From NCBI GenBank assembly GCA_963383645.1, contig OY726560.1:28666800-28730799 (forward strand): a stretch of DNA of 64,000 nucleotides, given 5' to 3'. Shown here in pieces: positions 1 to 11,164 of the stretch. Under the pieces are notes generated by a model that saw only the letters and a program-made list of their open reading frames with translations, was not told the DNA's origin and did not search any database. Every line of letters starts with the position of its first letter. Position 1 is the stretch's first letter. The position numbers were made by a program, and so were the translations under genes. Source of the DNA: Muscardinus avellanarius. Its lineage: Eukaryota; Chordata; Mammalia; Rodentia; Gliridae.

Positions 1-1149
1 AATTCACATTAAAGATAGGCATGAGCTAATTGGTAATGCCGTTTCTTACTTACTAGCCTTATAAATATAAAACAAATTATCCTACTAAAACTCTTAATTT
101 TGTTACTAGTATATTGTTGGCACTTTTAATCAAGAAAAATAATCAGCCTACTAACTGTAACTTTATTCTTAGTATATAATGTATTTAATGCAAATTCAAG
201 TAGAAAATAAGTAAATTATATGGGAGCACAAACCTATTACATATGGTTCCAAGCCCCATAAAACACTTTCCAGAAAAATTTGACATTGCCTTTGTTCTTG
301 AAATATTTAAATTAAGTAGCCTATAAAGAAAATAATCATTAATAATTCCTTATATGCTACAATATATTGCAACAAGAATACTGAAAAACAGATTTTGATT
401 ATCTGACATTTACATGGACAATATTAAATATTTCATCAAACTAGGATAACAGAAATATCATTATCACTGTCATGCCTTCAAATTGCAGAAGTTTTTTTTT
501 AAATTTTGAACTTAAATTATTTGTAATTTACACCTTGGATGTAATTAATTTCTGGCACATTGAAGAAATACCTGTGAAAAACAAAATTTTCCAATGTGTA
601 GAAAAGAATCATGTTCTAAAATAGTTATGTTTTTCAGGTAGGAAAATAAATAAATAAAACAAGATATACAAGTCAAAATTTCTCAACAGTTAGCATTCCA
701 GCCATTCCATGTTACTTCTTTGAAGTGTACAGACTAAAAACTGGCAACCGTATTTCCCAAACTCTCTTGTCAGCAAAGATCTCTTTAAATTTTGTTTATG
801 AAAGGCAATCCTGTGATAGCTGAAAGGTGGGATTAATTAAGTAATTATGTTCCACCAGCCACTGTAGAAAGAGTTTGGTACCTACAGTTGGTTGAACATG
901 GCAGGAGCTTTCCTGAATGTTTAGATTTTTTGAAAGTCAGCTTTTACTCTCTTTGTACTTTCAAAATCATCAAAATCTCTAATTTCTTGTGCTATAAGCT
1001 ACTCACAGTATCCAAGTGGCTTCTGTGTTCTTAACCAAATCTTGGTTATCAGTCATCAAACAAGAGCAATAACAAAACTATAACAAAATTCACTATAAAT
1101 AAAGATGAAATATTTTAGAAGGAGGTCTTTATATATAATGGAAAACATG

Positions 1150-1560
1150 CACTGTAGATAAGACTTGAACAAATTAATAAGCCAAATTACAGAACCTACC
1201 TAGGTGCCCATCAAAAGACAAACGGATGATGAAAACACAGTATCTATACACAGGGAAATTTTACCCATCCACACACACACAAAAAAAACAACAAAATTGT
1301 ATAATTGACAAGAAAATAGATCAAACTTGAGAATTTTGCTGGTTAAGATAAGTCAGTCTCAGAAAGTAAAGGATCAAATGTATTCTTTCATATGTAGAAG
1401 CTAGAGAGAATATAGAAAACAAAGGGGACTTTAGATTGAGGACAGTGACCAGTAAATGAGAGAAAAGAGATTATTAGAGGGAAGTAGGGAGAGGAAAGGG
1501 ATGAACTGATAAAAAAAACAACTCAAATTATGCTATGCTTGCATAGAAAGGTATCAATAC
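1150..1560 (+). mobile_element. LINE-1 3' fragment
   Basis: Degenerate copy of the 3' end of L1 ORF2 and start of the 3'UTR in + orientation. The motif for 'cctaggtgcccatcaaaaga' near 1200 is the conserved ORF2 tail also seen at 31195 in this window. A G/A-rich 3'UTR stretch follows. It is 5' truncated and has no open frame. The downstream boundary is uncertain and could extend to about 1680. Confidence 0.65.
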
Positions 1561-2040
1561 CAATCTCTCTATTATGTATAGAAGGCGGGAGGGGGTGCAG
1601 GGTGAGCCCTGAAGGGAAGCATACCAAGACCTGTGTGATTGTGACTCTGACCTACACTGTGATGAACTGAGATATATAATTATATTTTACCAATGAAAGC
1701 ATAAAAAAGAAAGAAATGGCATCAAGAATGGAAACAAAAACAATTTCACAATAGAAGAAACTTCAGTTGCCAGTGAGCATAAGTAAAAAGAAAATGCTTG
1801 ACTTAATAAAAACTGAGAAGGAAGAATTATGATAAAACCATCATCTACCACACATTCACAAAATAGATAAAATTTAAAAAGCTGCACACCACCAAGTGGT
1901 GATGACAATTTGTAGATACACTCAGACAATTTGAAACACCCAGGCTTTGGTGAATTTAAATCTAAAGTCATGTAGGAGAATAATTTATCAATATCTAGTA
2001 AAATTCTATTCTTAGCTATGTCTAGAAAAAAAAAAATATT

Positions 2041-2260
2041 TTTTTTCCTCTTTTTTTTTCGGGTCTGGGGATGGAGCCCAGGGACATTCGACCTCCGAGC
2101 TACACCCCCTACCCTATTTTTTTATTCTTTATTTTGAAACCGGGTCTCACTGAGTTGCAGGGGGCCTCACAAAGTAGCTGAGGCTGTCCGCAAACCGCGA
2201 TCCTCCAGGTCTCAGCCTCCCGAATGCTGGGATTACAAGCGTGTGCCACCATGCCCGGCA
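2041..2260 (-). mobile_element. B1-ID composite SINE, type A
   Basis: On the minus strand it reads as a B1-like left half, a type-A linker, then an ID-like tRNA-Ala half with a poly-A tail (poly-T on +, 2041-2060). It is near full length. Young-looking sequence with several CpGs (ccgcgatcctcc) suggests a relatively recent copy. Confidence 0.85.
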
Positions 2261-2584
2261 ATATATATTTTAACCAAATACCAAAGAATTGATGATTTGA
2301 CCAATTGATTGCCTTCTTGAATCATTCTTCTATGTTGAAAGAATTAGTTTGATTAGTGATTAATAGGTGTATGTCAATTTTTAATTAGATTAATTAGTGA
2401 GAAAAAAGACATGCAGGGTTAGGTTTTATTTTTTAACACTTTCTTCTTTGCTCTTTATATTCTTTATTATGTCTGGATCAAAAAAAGTGTCTCATAGCTG
2501 TTCTGTATGGCCTTGGAGTATTTCCTGTTTATGAATTTTGAGCTGGAATAGTTAACAATAGCTTCTCATTTAAATATAAATTGT

Positions 2585-2794
2585 AGCAGGGCATGGTGGC
2601 TCATGATTGTAATACCAGCATTCGGGAGGCTGAGACCTGAGGATCACCTTTCGCTGACAGCCTCAGCTACTTAGTGAGGCCCTCTGCAATTCAGTGAGAC
2701 CCAGTTTCAAAATAAAGAATAAAAAAAGCAGGGCAGGGGGTGTAGCTCAGAGGTTAAATGCCCCTGGGTTCTATCCCCAGACCTGCCAAATAAG

Positions 2795-2829
<35 letters not shown>

Positions 2830-2832
2830 ATA
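2585..2832 (+). mobile_element. B1-ID composite SINE, type A, with (AAAT)n tail
   Basis: Full-length + strand copy: left half from gggcatggtggctc, the type-A linker containing cagcctcagctacttagtga, the ID half gggggtgtagctcagagg, then an (AAAT)n tail at 2788-2832. Flanks aaatataaattgta (2572-2585) and aaatataattgta after the tail look like a target-site duplication. Confidence 0.88.
2788..2832 (+). repeat. (AAAT)n microsatellite
   Basis: About eleven tandem AAAT units forming the 3' tail of the adjacent SINE. Such tails expand from the retroposon poly-A and are often polymorphic. Confidence 0.9.
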
Positions 2833-2867
2833 TAATTGTATATTTTCTCATTAAAATGTAATGGAAT

Positions 2868-2950
2868 TCTAGAGGTGGAGGTGTCACTCTCTGATAGAAT
2901 ACTTGCTAGCATTTCTGAGGCCCTGGGTTTATTTCTAGCAGTAGGGTATC
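2868..2950 (+). mobile_element. ID-like tRNA-derived SINE fragment
   Basis: Diverged + strand copy of the tRNA-derived unit without a B1 half. It has the order expected for tRNA-like ID elements: a degenerate A-box, 'acttgctagca' and 'gaggccctgggttt' (B-box region). Confidence 0.55.
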
Positions 2951-4147
2951 AAAAATAGGGCAAAAAAAGAAGAGAGAGAAAAGAAATTCTTATAAGACTG
3001 ATAGCCTAAATGGAATTTAATAGCCAAACATAAAATAGTTCTAAAATATTATTCAGGTTAAATATGATGAATTAAGTCAACAAGATGCTTTTTTTTAGAG
3101 GTTGAAATTGTTGAAAAATAATCTAATTTTCATATGACTCCTTGCATGTTATTTTATTTTTATTAGCACATGGTTTTGAAATGCATATTTTTCTTGTATT
3201 GAGTTAGCGTGCTTTCTAAATATCTTTTTATAAAGATCTATTTTCCCTTTATTTTATAATTTAAAAATCTGTACTTTTGGTACATAAAATTAGTATATCT
3301 TCATTGACCATTTAATACTCTAGAACTTAACTTTTATAACATCCAGCATATTTTAACTGAATTTAAAAAATGAAGCATGCAGGGTCCTTTAAAAATTACA
3401 CTAAAGATGTTTTATTACATTTAAGTGCATTTTCAAGTGTCATTTATATTTTTCAATAATGTGCCTTATTTGTATTATTTTGACCTCAAGAAAAAAATCA
3501 CCCTATGGGAATGCACTATTTTTCATAAACAATATTGAGAATGATTGTGTGTTTATAGAGATTCAGCTATTTATCTTCTAATAAGTCAAGATAGAAGTTC
3601 AGTAATAGATAAGCAAATTCTGATTGGCTCTCAAGGACAAAATGAATTTTGAATTACTACATGGTGCCTGCCATCTAGAAACACTTGCACATGTACAAAA
3701 GGTAAAATAAAAGAGCCTTTTGGTAACAGCTAAAAATTTGAAAAAATATACTCACCAAATAGAGAATAAATAAAATTGTTTCAGAATACTTCTCCAGAAT
3801 ACCTTAGAGTAACTAAAATGAATAAAATGTGTATATGTACATATGCATGTGTACATTCATATAAAGATAACAATACAATACTGAGCAATAAATAAATCCT
3901 GAAGAAAACTTTAAGATAATATTAATATGTATGGAATGCACAAGTGCTTGCAGAGCATACTACATATTGCTAATAAATATATAGATGCCTAGAGTAATAT
4001 ATGTGTTAGAATAATAAATGGGATCATAATATTTGCCAGCTCTAAAAAGAGCAAAAGATTAAAAAGGATTGGGAAAGGACAAAAAAGAGCTTTAGTTTGT
4101 TTGGAATTATTATTTTCTTTGTAATACTATTAATATGAATGAGATTC

Positions 4148-4201
4148 AATTAATATGGATGTTAATTTCCGTAGTAATCTGAATTAACATCCATATTAAT
4201 T
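4148..4201. repeat. Perfect 20-bp inverted repeat with 14-nt loop
   Basis: The arm aattaatatggatgttaatt (4148-4167) is the exact reverse complement of aattaacatccatattaatt (4182-4201). The 14-nt spacer is 4168-4181. Pairing stops abruptly at the flanks. It could be a cruciform or hairpin RNA precursor, or the relic of a small palindromic transposon. No known family recognised. Confidence 0.85.
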
Positions 4202-5479
4202 TGAAGCAACTATGATACAGTACTAAATTCTGATACAGCTAGATAGCAAATTTGTTATTATCTTTTATAGCTTTCAAATAATAACATAAAAATAAATTAG
4301 ATCTCTTTAGAGAAATATGTAACAGGGTGACATGAAAAGAATTAGAACTCAGTTTAGGTTATTCAGAAAGCCAGAAGGATTTAGATAATGGGGATGTTCA
4401 ATTTACTTCATGCTCTGGAAATTTTTACCCGAATAACAAATTTCACAAGGAATGGTGAATACTAATGATTATATATAGTCATATATATGCATATATGTGT
4501 TTTTCATATATGCCTTTATTTAATTGTCAGTTTCAAGAATTTGAGCTTTCAAAGACAAGACTGGCAGCTGAATGTTTTTATAAAGACAGTTCTGAATATT
4601 TATGAGTAAGCAATAATAAGTGCACCAAATTGAGCTAAATTATGTTATATGCTTATACACTGTTGTCCACGTGCATTTTCATCTGTAATGCAAAGTATTA
4701 TAAATTATCTTAATTTACAAAGACTGTCTCTATTTTCACTCATCAACCAGCAATTGCCAATCACATTTACAGAATATTCAAATTAAGGAAGGATGAATTT
4801 GGTAATAAATCTTGAAAACAGAGCTTGATTCCCATCTTTATTTTGAGAAATGATATGCGATAAAACTCAAAAGTGGTTGCATCTTGAATAACAAACTGAA
4901 TATTTAGGTCTGATAGAAGGAGTACAAACTTGCAATTTTTGAGAAGGGATACGTCAAGTATACTCTTAGCTATGTAGAGCCATACAAAGTAATATGTTGA
5001 AAATTTAAATTTTTACTTCTGTTGTTTCTTCTAGCCTTTGAAAGACTATTGAAAGACTGACTTCTTAACTCCATTTCATTATATAACGTTATGATTTGAG
5101 TTAATGAAGGCTGATCTCTGCCCTTTTTCTCACTTGCTTACATTTTCTTTGTTGTAACATGTTTTCACCCAGATGTGGTTGTCACAAATTGATTCATACA
5201 GGGAATTCTTGAAGCTATTTTTTAATTGTCTCTCAAAAGTTAGTTTTTTATCAATATTATTTTATTTTTCTATTGTATCCTGGAGATATTGCCTCTAAGA
5301 ATCCCATTCATTCCTGAGCATTATTGAACACCTGCTATATACCATGATATGTACTGGATAGATACTGGACAGACACTATGGGAAAACCAGGAAAAGGTTA
5401 GATATTATTAAATAATATATAGAGAAGAGATGAGTGTAGGGGAAAAAAGGGGAAGGGGAGGGTATAAAGAAAGAGAAAA

Positions 5480-5509
5480 GGAAGGAAGGAAGGAAGGAAG
5501 GAAGGAAGG
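5480..5509 (+). repeat. (GGAA)n microsatellite
   Basis: About seven uninterrupted GGAA units in a purine-rich stretch (5440-5510). GGAA arrays can bind ETS-family factors, but nothing here indicates function. Confidence 0.85.
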
Positions 5510-6092
5510 TAGGTCCAGAATATAGGAAAACAAAAATAAAATGAGTGATTGTAAATAAATTTAAATGTGAAAAATATACTCTATGGATGACCATAAGAAG
5601 AAGTGATTAGGACCCCCTAAAAAGGTTAGGGATAACTCTTTTTGTTTCTCAAAATAAGAAATTATAGGAAAAACTCAATACTTGGCAGTATATAAGTTCT
5701 TGTGACTTTATGAATATCACTTTTTCAAAGTTAACAATTTAGAATTTGATACCAGTCAGGTAATATATGGCATTTTTGGATTTTCAGTTCAAGTCTAGAT
5801 TGATTTTTTATGGTTCTCTGCCCATAAAATACATGCAGATCTTTTTTTCAATCACCATATAATTAAAGGCACATTTTTTTTCCTTTTTCTCCAACATTGT
5901 CTTTAAACAACCCATTTCCTTCACTTTGAGGCTATCTAGGATATTGTTATAATCTTCTATTTTCAGAAGTTAATATAAATTTCTCCTAATTATCTTTTAT
6001 GCATTAATTTTAGAATTTATACTACACTTTTTTTTTGTAAAAACCAAAGACAGAAGAACTACATAAGAACTATATAAACAGGGAAATTAGCC

Positions 6093-6305
6093 ACTGAGCA
6101 GGGTGGGCACAAGTTTATTCCCAGCATTAGGGAGACAGAGACCCAAGAATTGTGGTTTGCGGACAGCCTCAGCTACTTAGGCCCTTTGCAACTCAGTGAG
6201 ACCCTGAAAAATAGAGCTGGGGGTGTAGCTCAGAGGTACAATGCCCCTGGCTTCCATCCCCAGTAACACAAAACAAAGAAACAAACAAACAAACAAAAAA
6301 AAAAC
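6093..6305 (+). mobile_element. B1-ID composite SINE, type A
   Basis: Diverged + strand copy with a degenerate left half, the type-A linker with a small deletion at 'acttaggccctttgc', the ID half gggggtgtagctcagagg and an A-rich (AAAC)n tail. Confidence 0.75.
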
Positions 6306-6414
6306 AGGGAAGTTATATTTTGACTATTGGTTTAGGTTAGGAAGTATCCTTTCTTGTTCTTTCAGAGTCTTAACTGAGTATTGGGCTATGATTTGTGTGT
6401 GTATATGGAGGGGC

Positions 6415-6600
6415 AATGATTGTGGTATTGCAGATTGATCCCAGGGGCATTCTTCTAGACTTATTTTATTTTTTAGTATGAAACAGGATCTCACTAAGTT
6501 GTGGAGAGCCTAAGTTTCTAAGACTGCCTACAAACCCGTGATCCTCTTGTCTCAGCCTCCCAAGTACTAGGATTACAGCTGTATACCACTGTTCTCTACT
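6415..6600 (-). mobile_element. B1-ID composite SINE, diverged
   Basis: Minus-strand copy. On + it shows the ID 3' remnant (gatcccaggggcattc), then 'gaaacaggatctcacta' and the inverted B1 half 'tcagcctcccaagtact'. It is well diverged from the younger copies. Confidence 0.7.
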
Positions 6601-7639
6601 TATTGTGTTTTTAATATTTCTTTTATTAAGTTTATTCTGATATGTCCATGAGGCATTCTAAGTCTAGAGAGTTTAATTATCACTAAATAGTATGATGGTG
6701 ACAATGTTTGTCAGAACCCCTTCAACCCAGGACTTACCCCTTGTAGAAAGTGATAAAAACCAGATGAAAAATATGCGGGTAGGGACTCCATAGAAAAGGA
6801 ATGGGAAAAAAGAAAAATAAATACATAAAGATTTTCCCTGCTACAGGCAGCTTTCTTCTCTTTCTCCTCTGGCAATAGGGAGAAAAACTTTTTAAAAAAG
6901 ACAGACTAGAAAGAATCATGGGTTCTTACTCTAACTTTTAGAAATGCACATGAATCTTTTCATGGGCCATAGTAGCTCCCATGTCTTCAGATTTGATAAC
7001 CTAGAGATACCTGTAAGTTTCTGGACTTCATCCTGCCTTGAAACAGAAATACGGGCCTTCTGCACAGTCAGGTTGATCTCCCAGGAGCCCGCTCTTTGCT
7101 TAACAATCGTAAATTAAATTCTTAAAGGTTGCAGTTAGCCCGGGGTCTCATACTTCAGCAAATTCATGCAGAAAGTCACAACTCTGCAAAAGTGCAAAAA
7201 TATTTTCTCTACACCTCAGAACGACATGTAGGAAATTTCTATTTTTCTCCCTGAAATTGTTTTTTAGGACTTTACTATTTTTATGGATCAAGTAGAATAA
7301 TAAAAAATGAGTTTATCAAGCTGATTACTTTAAAGGTAAACTTTCTTCTAAAGTTATAAAAGTAAAGGAGTCCAAAGCTATATTTTCATTAGACACATTT
7401 GTTACTCAAGCAATTATGATTTCATATTTTTGTTTGGATTTAGAAATATTTAAGATATAATCCTTGTTGACATGTTTGTTAGTGAAATGAATACCTTTTT
7501 CTCTATTTGCAACAGGTATGACACCAAATTTCTTTCCTCCAACCAATTCTTTAACCCTCTGAAATTTAATTTAGTGTCAAACAATTCATTTCTATTTGAA
7601 TACCACTTGGAGTTGATAAAGTTTGAAGGACTTAGCTGA

Positions 7640-8284
7640 AGAAATCTGCCACAATTCAGATGCTAATTGCAAATCTGGGCCTCCTATTCTTCTGACTAAC
7701 CATATATAAATCAAAGATTTCCATAACCACTTTGCATTCAGTAATTTGCTAGAATGCCCACAGAACTCAGAGAAGCATTTACTTACATTTACTGATTCAT
7801 TATAAAACATACAAAACAAAGGCCTAATAAAGAGGTACATAGGTGACAATCAGAAGGGTTCCAAATGCAGGAACATCTGTCTCTGCGGTGTATGTACCAC
7901 CCTTCCAGCTTGTTGATGCAAATACCAACCTGGATACTCCCAGAATCCCTCTGTCTAAGGTTAAAATAAAGATTCTACCACATAGGCATGATCCATTATG
8001 TCACTGACCATTGATAATTAAGTCTCTCGGTTCCTCTTCTTAGAAATTGTGTGTGTTGGGGGATAGAGACTTAAAGTCTCAACCCTCCAGTCTCATGGTG
8101 AGTTTCTATGGGGACCTGTTCCTTTTCTCCAAGAAAAAAAGTTGATCTTCCTGATCATAAGCTCATGTTGGAATAAAAAGGTTCCTCTCATTCCTATCAC
8201 TCAGGAAATTCCAGGGATTTTAGGTGCTTTGTGCTAGGAACCACAGAAGAAAAATAAATCTACACTTCTTGTTATATCACAGTA
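7640..8284 (-). mobile_element. ERVL-type solo LTR (MLT2-like), degenerate
   Basis: Read on the minus strand, the segment begins at about 8284 with a 'tgtgatataacaagaa' motif and continues through 'aaaatccctggaatttcctg', a 'ggttggt'-type central part and the 'agtgacataatggatca' region. This order matches what I remember of ERVL-class LTRs of the MLT2 type. It is broken and non-coding; no internal retroviral gene is seen beside it. The left boundary is uncertain (7590-7640). Confidence 0.5.
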
Positions 8285-8421
8285 CGACTTTCAGAATCTA
8301 TTAACTTAAGTCACTTGAAGTAGTTAAAAAGTTTACTACTATAAGCCATGATATAAATTTGATGAATATAATGAATTTGAAAAATAACTTGAAAATATAA
8401 TACATTTGAAAAATAAAACCA

Positions 8422-8748
8422 CTGGGAGCTTTAGATGCTCTCTGCGCGGAGAAATCCCGCCTAGCTGTTCCACAGTGGCTCACCTCGGCTTGCTGTAGCC
8501 GTCCTGTGAATTCGCCGGTGCCTCCGGCAGTATGGCGCGTCTGCCGCGTCCTCGGGTGCGAGGCCGGAGTATCTCCTCTGTGGCTCTGTTCTCAGTCCGC
8601 TTTCTCTCTGGAGCCTGGTGATTTTTTGTTTCACTGGTGATGGTGTTTTCTGGCTATGAAAGGCGCTGATTTTGTGGTAATGGAAATTTGTTGTTAGCGG
8701 GGCTCTTAAGCCCCGCTTTTCTCGGTCGCCATCTTCCCGGAAGTCTTC
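8422..8748 (-). mobile_element. LINE-1 5'UTR-like GC-rich fragment
   Basis: About 330 bp of CpG-containing sequence in an AT-rich intron. Read on the minus strand it starts 'cttccgggaagatggcgacc'. An AAGATGGCG motif near the start is the YY1-site arrangement known at L1 5' ends. It also carries a perfect stem-loop at 8696-8717. It stops at 8421 without any ORF1. No clear target-site duplication is seen; a short aataaaa occurs at both edges. Alternatives are a solo LTR or the 5' end of a retrocopied gene with a YY1-type promoter. Confidence 0.5.
8696..8717. repeat. 9-bp perfect stem-loop
   Basis: agcggggct and agccccgct pair perfectly around the 4-nt loop ctta, followed by TTTT on the + strand. 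It lies inside the GC-rich block. It resembles a stable RNA hairpin, but a bacterial-style terminator is not meaningful here. Confidence 0.8.
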
Positions 8749-8842
8749 TAGTTTTCAATAAAATAGCTACGATTATTGCATATTATCAAAGTTAAATATA
8801 AGAGTAATACCAGTAGGAAAAAAGTATGGAATCACATTTGAA

Positions 8843-8940
8843 GGAGTTCTTTTTTTGTCTTTTTGGAACCAGGGATCAAACTCAGAGCGCCACACCTGCA
8901 AAGCAGATGCTTTGTCACTGAGCTACATCCCGGCTCCGAT
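8843..8940 (-). mobile_element. ID element (tRNA-Ala-derived SINE)
   Basis: Minus-strand monomeric ID: gagccgggatgtagctcagt, then a tRNA-like anticodon region 'ctgctttgcagg' and a T-arm/B-box region, with an A-rich tail on the minus strand (T-rich on +). It is flanked by a 14-bp perfect duplication gaatcacatttgaa at 8829-8842 and 8942-8955. The insertion lies only about 95 bp upstream of a CSMD3 splice acceptor. Confidence 0.9.
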
Positions 8941-9035
8941 AGAATCACATTTGAAATAAAAGAAAGGGACATTTGATTTGGTTGTCAATTCTTTGGCTAG
9001 ATTGTATCTCTAATCAATTTACATGTTTCTCTCAG

Positions 9036-9227
9036 GTTTTGAACTTTCACATTGCGAAGATCCTGGCATTCCACAATTTGGATACAAGATCAGCGACCAA
9101 GGCCACTTTGCTGGTAGCACTATCATCTATGGGTGCAATCCCGGCTACACTCTCCATGGAAGTAGCCTTCTCAAGTGCATGACAGGGGAGAGAAGAGCAT
9201 GGGACTATCCGCTGCCCTCCTGTATTG
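9036..9227 (+). CDS. CSMD3: CSMD3 exon encoding a complete Sushi domain (probably Sushi 7)
   Basis: A 192-nt phase 1-1 exon bounded by ctctcag at 9035 and a gtagga donor at 9228. It translates as (G)FELSHCEDPGIPQF... to ...LPSCI. The four Sushi/CCP cysteines are at codons 9053, 9134, 9176 and 9221, and the tryptophan before the last Cys is at 9200; CxDPG and NPGY motifs are present. Sushi domains fold with C1-C3 and C2-C4 disulfides and mediate protein contacts in complement regulators and neural adhesion proteins. The peptide fits CSMD3 better than remembered CSMD1 or CSMD2 sequence. The in-frame ATG at 9023 is intronic and is not a start. Confidence 0.95.
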
Positions 9228-9469
9228 GTAGGAGACATTTTTAAAATTTTCATTATATATGTTTATAAAAATATCAAAATATATTCAATGTTTTCAAGTG
9301 TTTTTGTCTGTTCACACATAACTTATACCTTAAACCAGGAAGATAATAAAGTAATAGTTTAAATTTCTCAAAAGAAAATTCATGTAAAGCACAAAGGTCC
9401 TTTTCATAATCTTATCAATGTATAATTATTTAGGGGGTAATATGGTCTGTACAAAGTGATTATATTTCT

Positions 9470-9611
9470 ACTCAATATAAAATTTAACTCATTACCAAAT
9501 TGTTAAACTTTTTTTTTTTTCAGTACTGGGGAGGAAACCCACTCAATATAAAATTTAACTCACTACAAAAATGTTAAGATTTTTTTTTTTTCAGTACTGG
9601 GGAGGAAACCC
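9470..9611 (+). repeat. 71-bp tandem duplication, two copies
   Basis: Copy 1 (9470-9540) and copy 2 (9541-9611) both run from actcaatataaaatttaact through a poly-T to cagtactggggaggaaaccc, with about five mismatches. The unit spans unique intron sequence plus the 3' tail of the minus-strand SINE, so the duplication happened after the SINE inserted. Confidence 0.92.
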
Positions 9612-9793
9612 AGGGGCATTCTGTCTCCCACCTACACCCCCAGCCCTTTTTTTTTTATTCTTTATTTTGAAACAGGGTCTCAGTGAGTTGCAAAGGTCCT
9701 CACTAAGTAGCTGAGGCTGTCTGCAAACCGTGATCCTCCTGTCTCAGCCTCCAGAATGCTGGGATTACAAGTGTGTGCCCCCACACCTGGCTA
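9520..9793 (-). mobile_element. B1-ID composite SINE, type A
   Basis: Minus-strand copy: poly-T, inverted ID half (cagtactggggaggaaaccc), an A/T linker, 'gtgagttgcaaaggtcctca', then the inverted B1 half ending 'cccccacacctggct'. Its tail and ID end are partly repeated by the tandem duplication at 9470-9611. Confidence 0.88.
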
Positions 9794-10237
9794 AGCCTTT
9801 TTATTATATACATTTATTTAATCTCACTGGCCATATTTGTTTTAATGTTTAATTTTTTTTACACCATGAAGTCAAGGTGAATTAAGGAACAAATTATCCT
9901 CATTAACTTCTCTTTTTATATGAAATTTTTTAAATCTAGAAAAGCTTATTGGATTTTTTTATGTGTATGCAGCATCAAACCAATTTTAGTATGTACAGGC
10001 ATGGAAAAGTAACATAAGCAATATTGCCTACATGAAACTAGAGAATAATCGTTTTCTTTTTTGCATAGCTGGAGCACCATTTTATTCCAATCATTTAGAA
10101 GATCGGTTAATAAATGAATATGTTGGAGTGGGAGGGTAGATAGACAAGTATCGATAAAGACTTCTTCCCCTCTTTTTCTCTTTTTTTTAACCTTTTTTCT
10201 CCAGATATCAAGTAGGCGCCAGATTGGATATTAGGGC

Positions 10238-10281
10238 AACACCACCAGCACCACCACCACCACCACCAACAACAACAACAA
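10238..10281 (+). repeat. (CCA)n(CAA)n compound microsatellite
   Basis: About eight imperfect CCA units run directly into about five CAA units. Confidence 0.9.
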
Positions 10282-11164
10282 AATACTTTAACAAACTCTT
10301 AACTTTCCAGTCTGCAACACTGAGAGATTCTTTAGCCATTTTTAATTCTTGATGGCATTTGTAGAGACATAAATTCATTCTGTGTTAAAGTCATACTGGT
10401 AAAATTGCCTAGAATCTTCTTGTAAACAACTTTATTGAAGTAGAGTTTATATGCAAAAAAGTACTTGTTTAAAGTTTCCAATTTAATAAATTTGGAGGTC
10501 TAAATATTTTGGGGGAGGTAGAAATTTTCTATCACTGATCATTTTTTGTTATAATAAACATGAATCACCACTAAACTTGCTAGAATTCAAATAGGAAAAA
10601 TGGTATTCTAGTCATTAGAGACCTTTTGATTAATTAGTGTTTTTGATGACATGAGATCTCTGTAGGTTTACTTCAACATTGATTCACACAGAAAATAATG
10701 TTCTTATCTAAACACAGTGTAATCAGAGTCCTTTATTTTCAACTGGAATCTGAATTTTAGATAGATTATGAGGGTAATAACTAAAATAATAATCAGTCTT
10801 AATTACCACAAAGCTTTGGATTCTGGAATATGACCAATAATTGGCCCATTGGCAGTGGTTATAAGAAAAAATACCACTGATTAATTCTTTTATTTTTTAA
10901 TATAAATATAAATATAAAATTTATTCAAAAGCATTAAGGGCTCTATATTACATTACTATAAGCCAGTAAATATTGATTTCCCATGATCCTTAAAATTAAA
11001 ATAACAAAAAATGCATTAAAATCATTTATATTTTGAATATACTGAACCAAGCCACAAATAATTTTACTTTCTGGAAAGATGTAACTGGAAGGTCATGTGG
11101 TATGAGATAAGATTTTAATTATGTTTGTGAGAAATCAATGGATTTCATATTTATAAATATTCTA

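Larger units (their letters stand above)
1..9035 (+). other. CSMD3: CSMD3 intron, 3' part (upstream of first exon in window)
   Basis: Non-coding AT-rich intron that ends in a pyrimidine-rich tract and AG at 9034-9035. It holds a LINE-1 3' piece near 1150-1560, SINEs at 2041-2260, 2585-2832, 2868-2950, 6093-6305 and 6415-6600, an ERVL-type LTR at about 7640-8284, a GC-rich LINE-1 5'UTR-like block at 8422-8748 and an ID element at 8843-8940. The stretches 1-1150, 2960-4140, 4205-6090 and 6610-7630 show only AT-rich sequence and weak ancient-repeat traces (for example an L2/MIR-like trace near 5305-5360); I see no gene in them. Confidence 0.85.

Noticed and set aside
2788..2832. Direct repeats that could suggest a CRISPR array (also 43558, 45286)
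   Set aside because: They are 4-bp microsatellites in SINE tails, without spacers, in a mammalian intron.
8851..8938. Possible tRNA-Ala gene (also 12770-12857)
   Set aside because: Both have A-rich tails, target duplications and no paired acceptor stem; they are ID SINEs.
9023..9035. ATG in frame upstream of the Sushi exon as a translation start (also 13398, 15645, 33526)
   Set aside because: The sequences before the exons are intron with proper splice acceptors; the gene's true start is outside the window.
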